From Bacteroides acidifaciens (lineage in GTDB: Bacteria; Bacteroidota; Bacteroidia; Bacteroidales; Bacteroidaceae), in the NCBI RefSeq assembly GCF_903181435.1, contig NZ_CAEUHO010000001.1:62001-126000 (forward strand): DNA of 64,000 bases, read 5' to 3'. The notes below the pieces were generated by a model that saw nothing but the letters and a program-made list of their open reading frames with translations, did not search any database and had not been told where the DNA came from. Shown here one piece after another: positions 27,742 to 35,569 of the stretch. A program made the position numbers and the translations under genes. The first letter of the stretch is position 1; each line of letters opens with the position of its first letter.

Positions 27742-29296
27742 TTTTATCCATGTTTTTAGAGTTAAAATAATCCTTGCCTCTGAGATTTCTGTGTTTGGGG
27801 GTAAGTTCGGGAGCCTGTCCCTCCATCTGTACATGATACTTCTCATCTTCCCTGTTTACCAGAATACTTTCAAGTTCGTTGTACCCGAACATACCGAATT
27901 CCATTGCCACCTGGCATGAAAGAACCACCCTGTCATGTCCGAAACGCTCCACAAGACTTAATATACCATCGGCTGAACGTACGGCCTGGACCGGATATTT
28001 CTTGGCAACGGCCACACGCTTTATGTACTCTTCCAATACCGGATCAATTTCACATGCCTTGCGGTATATATCATCCATTCTGATTCTGTATTCATGTAGC
28101 ACTCCCGAAAGTTTGTGGGACGGTTTTTCTGAATAAGTGAAAGGTGTATCATCCCTGCGATGTGTCGTTATGTGTCTGAACTTATGATATATCTCCACTG
28201 TGTCCCCATCATACAGTAATTCTACAGTATCGCCGATATACTCTTTAGGAACACTGTAATAGTGATTGTTAAGCGATACATAACTGTTTCTCATGACAGT
28301 TGCCGTTTTCCGGCTTTTTGATATAAATTTTGTTGCCGGCAATGTATGCAGCCTGTCTTTCTCGACTTCGAGGAAACGTTCCCGACGGCTGTAGTTGCGA
28401 TTGTACATCTTTCGGCTGTTCAACGCATCCGTATGCTTCATTATTTCTATGTTCAAGGCTTCAAGATCATTGAATTTCAATCCCGTCATCTTTGAATACA
28501 CCTCCCTGTAGAGCAGTCTTACAGCATTCTCAACCAGAGCTTTGTCTTTAGGCTTTCGTACTCTTGCCGGGAAGACAACACATCCATAATGGTCTGCAAA
28601 TGCAGCAAAGTCGTCATTGATTACAGGTTCAACACCTCCAGGCTTTGTTACGGCTGATTTCAGGTTGTCTGGAACTATGGCATTGGGGACACCTCCAAAA
28701 TAATGGAAAGCATTTTCACATGCCTGGATAAGGTGTTCTTTCTTTTGTGATGGTACAGCCTCGTAATAAGTAATCTGGCTGCATGGAAGTATAGCGGCAA
28801 ATACTTCTACGGGAACCTTATTGCCTGTTTTTTCGTATGAGAGATAAAGTTTGTCGCCGGCAAAATCCACATACATCTGATCACCGGCTATATGATCTAT
28901 GCGTCCAACAGGAATCTTTACTTCCCTTTCTCGTCTGATATATAAACAAAAAGAACAGTAGCTGTAACCTTGTGGACGATTTTTAAGATATTCCTCATAC
29001 AAAGACCTTCTTGTTGTCCCACGGACCTTAAGTCGTTTCATGTAATCAGGTATACGTTCTTGAAGATACTTATACTCTGCAGAGCCAGACGATTCTTTGT
29101 CAGTCTCCGTACCGAAAAGCTCATGCAGATGCTGCTCGTCCATTTTCAACAGACGCTCAAGTTCTATACCCATATCTTCGTATATACGGATATAACGTTT
29201 GACTGTATTACGTGAAACAAGGAGAGAAGAACTGATACCGCGGATACTCATTCCTGACTGATAACACCGCAGTATGTGCTTGATTCTTATTTTCAT
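27731..29296 (-). CDS. istA: IS21 transposase IstA
   Basis: A 521-residue transposase: N-terminal helix-turn-helix (GMSIRGISSSLLVSRNTVKRY), an rve-type DDE core with Asp144 (MYVDFAGD), Asp210 (AIVPDNLK) and Glu256 (KALVENAVR), then a C-terminal beta-barrel domain. It is uninterrupted, so the element may be active. Translation runs directly into istB. Confidence 0.93.
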   Translation of the reverse strand: MKIRIKHILRCYQSGMSIRGISSSLLVSRNTVKRYIRIYEDMGIELERLLKMDEQHLHELFGTETDKESSGSAEYKYLQERIPDYMKRLKVRGTTRRSLYEEYLKNRPQGYSYCSFCLYIRREREVKIPVGRIDHIAGDQMYVDFAGDKLYLSYEKTGNKVPVEVFAAILPCSQITYYEAVPSQKKEHLIQACENAFHYFGGVPNAIVPDNLKSAVTKPGGVEPVINDDFAAFADHYGCVVFPARVRKPKDKALVENAVRLLYREVYSKMTGLKFNDLEALNIEIMKHTDALNSRKMYNRNYSRRERFLEVEKDRLHTLPATKFISKSRKTATVMRNSYVSLNNHYYSVPKEYIGDTVELLYDGDTVEIYHKFRHITTHRRDDTPFTYSEKPSHKLSGVLHEYRIRMDDIYRKACEIDPVLEEYIKRVAVAKKYPVQAVRSADGILSLVERFGHDRVVLSCQVAMEFGMFGYNELESILVNREDEKYHVQMEGQAPELTPKHRNLRGKDYFNSKNMDKNDK

Positions 29297-29445
29297 TCTT
29301 TAAAATTTTATTCAGTTAATAATACCGGGTTAAAATGCTTTGTAAAGTACGAAAACAAGACTGAAATATGGTAATTATACAGGGGCAATTTTTATTATAA
29401 TCACAGCGGATCAGTTTCGGTTATAAAGGTGGGTCAGAAGACTTT

Positions 29446-29479
29446 TATAATAGTGGGTCAATCGACTTTAAATTTTCCA
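29446..29479. repeat. IS21 terminal inverted repeat, right
   Basis: 34-bp end, inverse of 26839-26872 with one mismatch. The sequence after it (from 29480) is a different, more G+C-rich region and does not continue the interrupted sensor gene. Confidence 0.85.
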
Positions 29480-30135
29480 CGATAATACCTTTGCTTCCAT
29501 ATTGCTGTAATTTTTAAGTTTTTGATTTTATGCGGATTTGAGAGGTGAGGGAGCCCAAAGTTTCACTGAACTTTTTTCCTGTTTCCCGTAAATCCGACTT
29601 TTTTTTTATGCGTCTTCCGGTCGGGTCGGTCGTTTTCGTTTCACATAGGCTGGTTTGTGAAGGGGTCTTGCTATGCAAATTTTTCCGACAAAAATTTTTT
29701 CCGACCAACGGGAAGCTGGAACAATTTTTTTCGATGAAACCCAATTTGCAGAGCCAAAAGCCCCCGTAGCTACCTTTGCCTATTGAAATGATAAAAACGA
29801 CTGTCCCGGCTGGGGGACTGCATAATGAGGAAGATTTACAGATAGGGAAACAGGGGAAAAGTGCTTGTTCCCTTTCATCCTTTAGGGAACACTCCATGCG
29901 GGCGGGAAAGGCAAGGGTATGGCAAGTTCATCTTGCGGTACGCTTGTGCGGGTTTCCAACGGCTCTTTTCACGAAATACAGTCAGCCATGCCACGCACGG
30001 CTGGCGTTTCGGGGAATGTGCCAGTGGAAAAGGGAATAAAAAATGCGGGTAGTCGGTGGACTGCCCGCAAGGTGAAAGGATGTAAAATACTTGGATATAG
30101 CTTATTAGGTGGTATTTCGTTACCGAAATCGTTAC
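29480..30135. other. Non-coding-like transposon region with promoter and one small ORF
   Basis: 656 bp with no recognised gene. A -7 box TACCTTTG at 29771-29778 with TTTG at 29745-29748 (22-nt spacing) would drive rightward transcription. Just after it an 83-codon frame from ATG 29788 to 30039 (MIKTTVPAGGLHNEED at the start, Arg- and Cys-rich later) is of unknown reality. Two short repeats of TTTTTCCGAC occur near 29684-29704. The right end holds the terminator of the ORF6N gene. The composition differs from the flanks and fits an integrative-element control region. Confidence 0.35.
30034..30069 (-). terminator. Rho-independent terminator after the ORF6N gene
   Basis: On the minus strand, TGCGGGCAGTC pairs with GACTACCCGCA (11 bp, one G-U) around a 4-nt loop, followed by six T residues. 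It lies 67 bp after the ORF6N stop. Confidence 0.75.
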
Positions 30136-30657
30136 CTATTCGTTCTTATCACGGTTATAGGTAACGAAACCTACCGGACGGCGTTCTTTCTGTTGTTTCG
30201 ACTGGCTCAAAAGCTGGGTAAGGGCTTGGTACAGTTCGTTGAACTGTGCATCGGTGCTTACCTCCAGTTCTTCGATGCGCCTTAACAGTTCCTCGTAACC
30301 GATTACCATTTGGCGCATGAGGACGAAAGCCCGCATGATTGAAATGTTTACTTCTATGGCTACTTTGGAACGGAGAACCGAAGAAAGCATGGCTACGCCC
30401 TGCTCGGTGAAAGCCATAGGCGGGGTGGGCGTGTGGCGGATATTGTCAGGGAACTTATCACAATTTGTGATAAGTCCTAACCACTCGTCTTTGCTCAATT
30501 CAAACATGAAATCACTGGGGAAGCGGTCTATGTTACGTTTGACCGCTTGTTTCAAAGCTCGTGTTTCCACTTGATAGAGTTCTGCCAAATGCAAGTCAAG
30601 CATCACCCGGTAACCTCTGACTTCAAAAATCTTGTTTTGGATAATCTGCAAGTCCAT
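30136..30657 (-). CDS. ORF6N-domain protein
   Basis: A 173-residue protein with the ORF6N domain in the first ~85 residues (VRGYRVMLDLHLAELYQVETRALKQAV, NIDRFPSDFMFELS, PMAFTEQGVAMLSSVL), a DNA-binding-associated domain of phages and mobile elements, followed by a short coiled-coil tail. It lies 24 bp after the integrase on the same strand. Such proteins occur as accessory regulators in Bacteroides integrative elements; its target is unknown. Confidence 0.85.
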   Translation of the reverse strand: MDLQIIQNKIFEVRGYRVMLDLHLAELYQVETRALKQAVKRNIDRFPSDFMFELSKDEWLGLITNCDKFPDNIRHTPTPPMAFTEQGVAMLSSVLRSKVAIEVNISIMRAFVLMRQMVIGYEELLRRIEELEVSTDAQFNELYQALTQLLSQSKQQKERRPVGFVTYNRDKNE

Positions 30658-30681
30658 AATCTTATTTTTTTAAGTTAGTAT

Positions 30682-31902
30682 TTATATGACTGATATTTTT
30701 CTGTTATTTAGCTTGTTAGCTAAAATATCCATATCCTCGCTAAGTTTAGTATCTATGATTTTTGCGTAGATTTGGGTAGTTCTTATGTTGGTGTGTCCCA
30801 ACATTTTGGAAACGCTTTCAATGGGTACGCCATAACTTATGCTAAGGGTCGCAAAGCTGTGCCTCGCAACGTGGAACGTGATTTTCTTATTTATCCCACA
30901 AACAGTTGCAATCTCTTTCAAGTAATCATTCATCTTCTGATTACTGATAACTGGCAACAGTTTACCATTGGGCAGTTTTCCGTCATATTTCTGCAAAATG
31001 GATTTGGGTATATCCAGTAATCGAATATTGGACGTTACGCTTGTCTTATGTCTTTTCTTGATTATCCACAAATTACCGTCAAAGGACAATCTTATATTTT
31101 CAGGGGTTAGTTCGCAGACATCAACATAAGACAGTCCAGTGTAGCAACTGAAAATAAATATATCACGAACTTGCTCCAGTCGTTTGCTGGCGAATGTCTT
31201 TTGATATATCCGGTCTAATTCTGCTTGTTCAAGAAAATCCCTTTCCACATATTCAAATTTCAGCTTATATGCCCCGAAAGGATTAAAAGTAATTAGTCCC
31301 AAGTTGTGGGCAAACAGAACAACAGTTCTGAAACGCTGTATAAACTTCATGGCTGTATTGTGGGTACACGGATAATTCTCCCGGATAAATAGGTAGAAGC
31401 CCTCGATAAACACGACATTTATTTCCCGAAAGGTAATATCCTCCACATTATATTTATTGTGGATATATTCGGCAAGGCGATTTTTGGTAAGTTCATAACG
31501 GGTATATGTCTTTTGCGTGGCTGTTTTCCCTACTTTCAGCGCATATTGTTCATTATGCTGGGAAAATACCTGTAAGAGAGTTTTTGCTTTTTCCTCTTTA
31601 CCTAAGAACACATTGCGTACTTTCTCTGCGGTTACATAGCTGTCCCGTTCTAAAATGGTCTGATAGTGTCTGTGCAAGGTAGCCTTGATGCTATCCAGCA
31701 TTTCATTCATGCGGGTAAATTCCGCTCCTCTGCCATTTACCTTTCCGGTTTTGGCAGACCAGTTTTTAGGATTGACTTCAAGTTTAGTGTTGAATTGGGC
31801 TAATTTCCCGTCAATGGTAATACGTGCCATGATTGGCATATTACCGTTCTTTTTCACCTTGTCCCGTTTCAGGAAGAACAATACTCGGAATGTTGATTTC
31901 AT
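30682..31902 (-). CDS. Tyrosine integrase of the tRNA-Lys element
   Basis: A 406-residue site-specific recombinase: arm-binding N-terminus (residues ~1-100), SAM-like core-binding domain (~110-215) and catalytic domain. Catalytic residues seen are His344 and Arg347 (HVARHSF), His370 (MLGHTN) and Tyr379 (TQIYAKI). The first catalytic Arg is replaced by Ser258 in CYTGLSYVDV, as known for the IntDOT group of Bacteroides conjugative transposons. It lies next to the 3' end of tRNA-Lys, the usual position for an integrase beside its attachment site. Confidence 0.92.
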   Translation of the reverse strand: MKSTFRVLFFLKRDKVKKNGNMPIMARITIDGKLAQFNTKLEVNPKNWSAKTGKVNGRGAEFTRMNEMLDSIKATLHRHYQTILERDSYVTAEKVRNVFLGKEEKAKTLLQVFSQHNEQYALKVGKTATQKTYTRYELTKNRLAEYIHNKYNVEDITFREINVVFIEGFYLFIRENYPCTHNTAMKFIQRFRTVVLFAHNLGLITFNPFGAYKLKFEYVERDFLEQAELDRIYQKTFASKRLEQVRDIFIFSCYTGLSYVDVCELTPENIRLSFDGNLWIIKKRHKTSVTSNIRLLDIPKSILQKYDGKLPNGKLLPVISNQKMNDYLKEIATVCGINKKITFHVARHSFATLSISYGVPIESVSKMLGHTNIRTTQIYAKIIDTKLSEDMDILANKLNNRKISVI

Positions 31903-31920
31903 ACCTCATTTTTTAAGTTA

Positions 31921-31928
31921 CAAAACTA
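31921..31928 (-). promoter_or_regulatory. Promoter -7 box of the integrase
   Basis: TAGTTTTG on the minus strand fits TAnnTTTG and lies 19 nt before the integrase start. Confidence 0.4.
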
Positions 31929-31992
31929 CTTTTATTAACTCATAATGAGATAAATGCAGAGTCTCCAAATCTCGACAACATTTCGCCATTTT

Positions 31993-32037
31993 CCGACAAA
32001 TCGTACCCCTTTTTAAAGAATTTTGTCGGGGGTACGA
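31993..32037. repeat. Interlocked inverted repeats near the element end
   Basis: CCGACAAA (31993-32000) pairs with TTTGTCGG (32022-32029), and the adjoining TCGTACCCC (32001-32009) pairs with GGGGTACGA (32029-32037). The order A-B-A'-B' is the pattern of a pseudoknot or of two overlapping binding palindromes. It lies between integrase promoter and tRNA, where an integrase or excision factor would bind. Confidence 0.5.
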
Positions 32038-32101
32038 ATAAGGCACTAATTTTTGTCTGTCAGTGACCTTTTCGTGGCGGTCAAGGTAGCCAAAAGACAA
32101 T

Positions 32102-32138
32102 AAAAAAAGTCCCACAAAATATTGATTTTGTAGGACTT
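32102..32138 (-). terminator. Terminator downstream of tRNA-Lys
   Basis: On the minus strand AAGTCC-ACAAAAT type arms (32107-32120 with 32125-32138) form a hairpin with a 4-nt loop and one bulge, followed by seven T residues. It would end the tRNA-Lys transcript. Confidence 0.65.
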
Positions 32139-32173
32139 GTCTTTTTCTTGTCGCCTTTTGGCTTTTCTTTCAG

Positions 32174-32246
32174 TGATCCGCCTGGGGCTCGAACCCAGGA
32201 CCCCAACATTAAAAGTGTTGTGCTCTACCTGCTGAGCTAGCGAATC
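32174..32246 (-). tRNA. tRNA-Lys (anticodon UUU)
   Basis: 73-nt cloverleaf: acceptor arms GATTCGC/GCGGATC (one T-G pair), D-arm with AGCTCAGCAGGTAGAGCA, anticodon arm CAACA-CTTTTAA-TGTTG giving anticodon TTT, T-arm with GGTTCGAGCC, discriminator A. CCA is not encoded. Its 3' end faces the integrase, so it is the probable attachment site of the integrated element. A second copy of the 3' end was not found in the window. Confidence 0.95.
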
Positions 32247-32286
32247 AATCCTTATTTGCAAATCAGTTATTTCCTGATTGCGGGTG

Positions 32287-32294
32287 CAAAGGTA
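32287..32294 (-). promoter_or_regulatory. Promoter -7 box of tRNA-Lys
   Basis: TACCTTTG on the minus strand, a perfect TAnnTTTG match about 41 nt before the tRNA 5' end. Confidence 0.55.
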
Positions 32295-32340
32295 GTGACT
32301 TTTATTTAATCTGCAAGTATTTCGTAGAAAAAAGTTTCAA

Positions 32341-33474
32341 TTATTTTTTCTCTATACCGCTTGTCTCTTGATTATCAGCGATTTCGGCTTCATCATAGTT
32401 TATCTTTTCTTTGTTGATAATAAAGCGTTGATAATAGGAAAGCATCAAAGTGGTGAGAGGTAACGCGATGATCATTCCTAACATTCCCATTAAAGAACCC
32501 CAAATAGAAAGAGATAAAAGGATGATGGCAGGATTCAGCCCGGTAATTTTTCCCATGATTTTGGGGACGAGGAGAGTGTCTTGTATAATTTGTACGATGG
32601 CGAAGACTGCCAATGCGCATGCGATGATAATCCAGAAGTCCTGTCCCGTATTGGCAGCTTTGAGGATAGCTAATACGATGGTAGGGAGAAAACCGATAAT
32701 TTGCAGGTAAGGAACCATGTTGAGAGCTCCGATGAAAAGTCCCAAGGCAATAGCCATCGGGAAGTCAATAATCAGGAAGCCTATGCTGAAAAGAATACCT
32801 ACGCAGAATGCAACCAATGCCTGTCCACGGAAATACCTGTTCATACCGTCCTGCACGTCATAAACCAAGTTGGAAGCGAATTTGCGGTATTTATTGGGGA
32901 GCAGGTGCAGCCATCCTTCGGCTATGGCTTCATAATCCAGTAATATAAAGATTACATATAATAATATGATAAAGGAAGCAAAGATACTGAACAGGATATT
33001 GAGTGATTCTGCAAGCAAAGCCCACATTTTGGGTACAGTTTCTTTGATTGCGGCAAGGATATTCTCTTCACTCAGCATTTTGTTCAATGCTACCAAATCA
33101 AGATTCTCATGGACAAATTCGGAAAGTGTTTTGGGAACGTTATTGCCACCACCGTTTGTGAGGTAGCTTACTAATAAATCATTCATTCTGCCTATTTCGG
33201 AAACCATAGGCGGAACTAACAGATAGAATAATGCCACTCCCACAACAGTGATCAGAAACAATGCGCAAAAAATGGAAAGGATGCGGCTTTTCAGCTTTAG
33301 CCTGTATTGGAAGAACTTGACTAACGGATAAACCATATAGGCAATCAGCCAGGCGATAAAGAAAGGCAATAGCACTCCGCTCAGTCGTTCTACAAGCATT
33401 AATATTCCTACCACCATCATACATCCGATGGCACCACGTATAAAACTGTCGAATGTTATCTTCTTCCTTTCCAT
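32341..33474 (-). CDS. AI-2E family (PerM/TqsA-like) membrane protein
   Basis: A 377-residue inner-membrane protein of the AI-2E transporter family with about seven to eight helices: two at the N-terminus (IGCMMVVGILMLV, LLPFFIAWLIAYMVY), a soluble loop at ~80-150 (PPMVSEIGRMNDLL) and a cluster after residue 155, including ALGLFIGALNMVPYLQIIG, the typical P-Y motif. Members move AI-2 or ions; the substrate here is not known. It is 18 bp downstream of the thymidine kinase gene and probably co-transcribed. Confidence 0.85.
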   Translation of the reverse strand: MERKKITFDSFIRGAIGCMMVVGILMLVERLSGVLLPFFIAWLIAYMVYPLVKFFQYRLKLKSRILSIFCALFLITVVGVALFYLLVPPMVSEIGRMNDLLVSYLTNGGGNNVPKTLSEFVHENLDLVALNKMLSEENILAAIKETVPKMWALLAESLNILFSIFASFIILLYVIFILLDYEAIAEGWLHLLPNKYRKFASNLVYDVQDGMNRYFRGQALVAFCVGILFSIGFLIIDFPMAIALGLFIGALNMVPYLQIIGFLPTIVLAILKAANTGQDFWIIIACALAVFAIVQIIQDTLLVPKIMGKITGLNPAIILLSLSIWGSLMGMLGMIIALPLTTLMLSYYQRFIINKEKINYDEAEIADNQETSGIEKK

Positions 33475-33492
33475 AGTTGTTTTCTGTTGAGT

Positions 33493-34092
33493 TTATACCT
33501 TTTGCCCGTCCTCTTCCAGTGCCTGGAGGTAGCATTGCCTACAAAGAGGCTCATACTCCGCTGTTTCACCTAGAAGGACTTGCTTGTCGTTCTTGACTGT
33601 ACGATGTGAGAATGATGCCAGTTCTCCACATTTTACGCAGATGGCATGCACCTTGGATACTTCATCGGCTATGGCGCAGAGTTGTGGCATCGGGCCGAAA
33701 GGATTCCCTTTGAAGTCCATATCCAAACCTGCAACAATGACGCGAACTCCATTATTGGCAAGCTGATTGCATACGTCTATCAGCCCGCTGTCGAAAAACT
33801 GTGCTTCGTCGATTCCTACCACATCTATCTCGGAAGTGAACAACAGGATACTTGCCGATGAATCAATAGGAGTGGAAGCGATGGAATGGCTGTCGTGTGA
33901 AACTACGTCCTCTTCCGAATAACGGGTGTCGATAGCCGGTTTGAATATCTCCACACGCTGACGTGCAAACTTAGCCCGTTTCATTCTGCGAATCAGCTCT
34001 TCTGTCTTTCCTGAGAACATAGAGCCGCAGATAACTTCAATTCTACCTCTTCTTTTAGTCTCCTGTATGTGGTCTTCTGAAAATAATACCAT
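33493..34092 (-). CDS. tdk: Thymidine kinase
   Basis: A 199-residue type II thymidine kinase that phosphorylates thymidine with ATP in the salvage pathway. The P-loop is GSMFSGKT, the DEAQFF motif follows ([10 protein letters not shown]), the lasso region holds a zinc site with CVKCGELA and CRQCYL, and the thymidine-binding end has Glu-Tyr-Glu-Pro. Full length. First gene of a pair with the AI-2E protein; a perfect -7 box lies upstream. Confidence 0.95.
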   Translation of the reverse strand: MVLFSEDHIQETKRRGRIEVICGSMFSGKTEELIRRMKRAKFARQRVEIFKPAIDTRYSEEDVVSHDSHSIASTPIDSSASILLFTSEIDVVGIDEAQFFDSGLIDVCNQLANNGVRVIVAGLDMDFKGNPFGPMPQLCAIADEVSKVHAICVKCGELASFSHRTVKNDKQVLLGETAEYEPLCRQCYLQALEEDGQKV

Positions 34093-34129
34093 GTGATTTC
34101 GTGCTTTCTTGATTAAATAAATGACTGCA

Positions 34130-34137
34130 CAAAGGTA
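34130..34137 (-). promoter_or_regulatory. Promoter -7 box of tdk
   Basis: TACCTTTG on the minus strand, about 38 nt before the tdk start, in the divergent region shared with the gene at 34227. Confidence 0.55.
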
Positions 34138-34226
34138 AACAATTCAATGTGCAAGAACTGTTAAAATATCCATTATTTTAAGTTATTGCATAAATTATTC
34201 CTACATTCGCACCATATTAATAATAG

Positions 34227-34850
34227 ATGAACATGAAACAGAAGCTATTAGCAGATATCGAATTGGATGTTCATGAGTTGAAGTATCTCATGGGGTCTTT
34301 TTCCAAAGAGCCGACTCAGACTCTGTCTGAACTGTTGAAGCGGAGTGTTGCGCGTATGCAGGGACGTCTGGATGAATTGTCGCAGGAAATAGATTCTGTT
34401 GATTTGGCTTCTTTGTCTTCTTTTGTCGTAGAAGAAACGGTAGTGAAAGAGGATGAGATTACCGCTCAGGAAAAGGATACATCTGTTATTATCCAATCTC
34501 CTGAACCTGTGATAGTAGAAGAATCCGTCATAACGGAAGAACCCGTCATCGAAGAGGCCCCCGTCATTATAAAGAAGGAAGAACTCAAAAACGCCGTGTT
34601 GGGAGAAAGCATAAAGCTGGCTGCCGGCTTGCGCCATTCTATCAGCTTGAATGATTCTTTCCGTTTCTCACGCGAACTGTTTAAGGGGGATACTGATTTG
34701 ATGAACCGTGTGATTGAGCAGATATCAGTTATGGGTTCCTACAAGACTGCTGTCGCATTTCTTTCCTCGAAAGTTGAAATAGACGAAGAGAAAGAAGCGG
34801 TAGTTGACTTTTTGGAGTTATTAAAAAAGCATTTTAACCAATCAGCATAA
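34227..34850 (+). CDS. Conserved-looking protein of unknown function, acidic linker
   Basis: A 207-residue cytoplasmic protein without signal peptide or membrane helix. The N-terminal third is helical (MKQKLLADIELDVHELKYLM), the middle (about residues 75-120) is an acidic, Val/Glu/Pro-rich low-complexity linker, and the C-terminal 90 residues form a folded-looking domain (SIKLAAGLRHSISLNDSFRF, RVIEQISVMGSYKTAVAFLS). I do not recognise its function. It is divergent from tdk and lies 10 bp before rsmI, so it is probably co-transcribed with it. The start could be ATG 34227 or the second Met at 34233. Confidence 0.8.
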   Translation: MNMKQKLLADIELDVHELKYLMGSFSKEPTQTLSELLKRSVARMQGRLDELSQEIDSVDLASLSSFVVEETVVKEDEITAQEKDTSVIIQSPEPVIVEESVITEEPVIEEAPVIIKKEELKNAVLGESIKLAAGLRHSISLNDSFRFSRELFKGDTDLMNRVIEQISVMGSYKTAVAFLSSKVEIDEEKEAVVDFLELLKKHFNQSA

Positions 34851-34860
34851 ACAAAAATAT

Positions 34861-35535
34861 ATGGGAAAGTTGTATGTAGTGCCTACGCCGGTAGGAAATC
34901 TTGAGGATATGACCTTTCGGGCTATCAAGGTTCTGAAAGAGGTCGACTTGATTTTGGCAGAGGATACGCGTACCTCCGGTATCTTGCTGAAACACTTTGA
35001 AATAAAGAATGCAATGCAATCTCACCACAAATTTAATGAACATAAAACGGTGGAAAGTGTTGTTAATAAAATAAGGGGCGGTGCATCGGTTGCGTTGATT
35101 TCGGATGCCGGAACGCCCGGGATTTCTGATCCCGGATTCCTGGTGGTTCGTGAGTGTGTACGTAATGGTATCGAAGTGCAATGCTTGCCAGGAGCAACGG
35201 CTTTTGTTCCGGCACTCGTAGCATCGGGATTGCCGAACGAGAAGTTTTGCTTCGAAGGATTTTTGCCCCAAAAGAAAGGACGTCAGACACGACTGAAGGC
35301 ATTGGCAGAAGAACGCCGTACTATGGTGTTTTATGAATCGCCTCACCGTCTGTTGAAGACGTTGACACAGTTTGCCGAATATTTCGGTGCCGAACGTCAG
35401 GCAACCGTGTCGCGTGAAATATCCAAGCTCCATGAGGAGACGGTTCGCGGCAGCTTGACAGAACTGATAGAACACTTTACCGTCACCGAGCCACGGGGCG
35501 AGATTGTGATAGTATTAGCAGGAATAGACGATTAA
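34861..35535 (+). CDS. rsmI: 16S rRNA (cytidine1402-2'-O)-methyltransferase RsmI
   Basis: A 224-residue SAM-dependent methyltransferase of the tetrapyrrole-methylase fold that methylates C1402 of 16S rRNA at the ribose. Signatures: LYVVPTPVGNLEDMTFRA at the N-terminus, LAEDTRTSGILLKHF, the glycine-rich LISDAGTPGISDPG and LPGATAFVPALVASGLP. It is somewhat shorter than E. coli RsmI, lacking the C-terminal extension, which is usual for Bacteroidota. It follows the unknown gene by 10 bp. Confidence 0.95.
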   Translation: MGKLYVVPTPVGNLEDMTFRAIKVLKEVDLILAEDTRTSGILLKHFEIKNAMQSHHKFNEHKTVESVVNKIRGGASVALISDAGTPGISDPGFLVVRECVRNGIEVQCLPGATAFVPALVASGLPNEKFCFEGFLPQKKGRQTRLKALAEERRTMVFYESPHRLLKTLTQFAEYFGAERQATVSREISKLHEETVRGSLTELIEHFTVTEPRGEIVIVLAGIDD

Positions 35536-35569
35536 AATAACTTCATTTAAAAACGTAAAACGTAAACGT

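Larger units (their letters stand above)
26839..29479 (-). mobile_element. IS21-family insertion sequence, 2641 bp
   Basis: Bounded by 34-bp inverted repeats starting TGGAAAATTTAAAGTCGATT at 26839 and at 29479 (minus strand), 33 of 34 bases equal, followed inside by further TGACCCA repeats as is typical for IS21 ends. It carries overlapping istA and istB genes, both on the minus strand. The bases outside the two ends (TTTA to the left, CGAT to the right) do not match, so no target duplication is visible, which points to a later deletion or rearrangement at one side. Confidence 0.85.

Noticed and set aside
32058-32177. TCAGTGA occurring at both sides of the tRNA-Lys terminator as an attachment-site pair
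   Set aside because: Only seven bases agree and both copies lie on the same side of the integrase; too short and wrongly placed for attL/attR.
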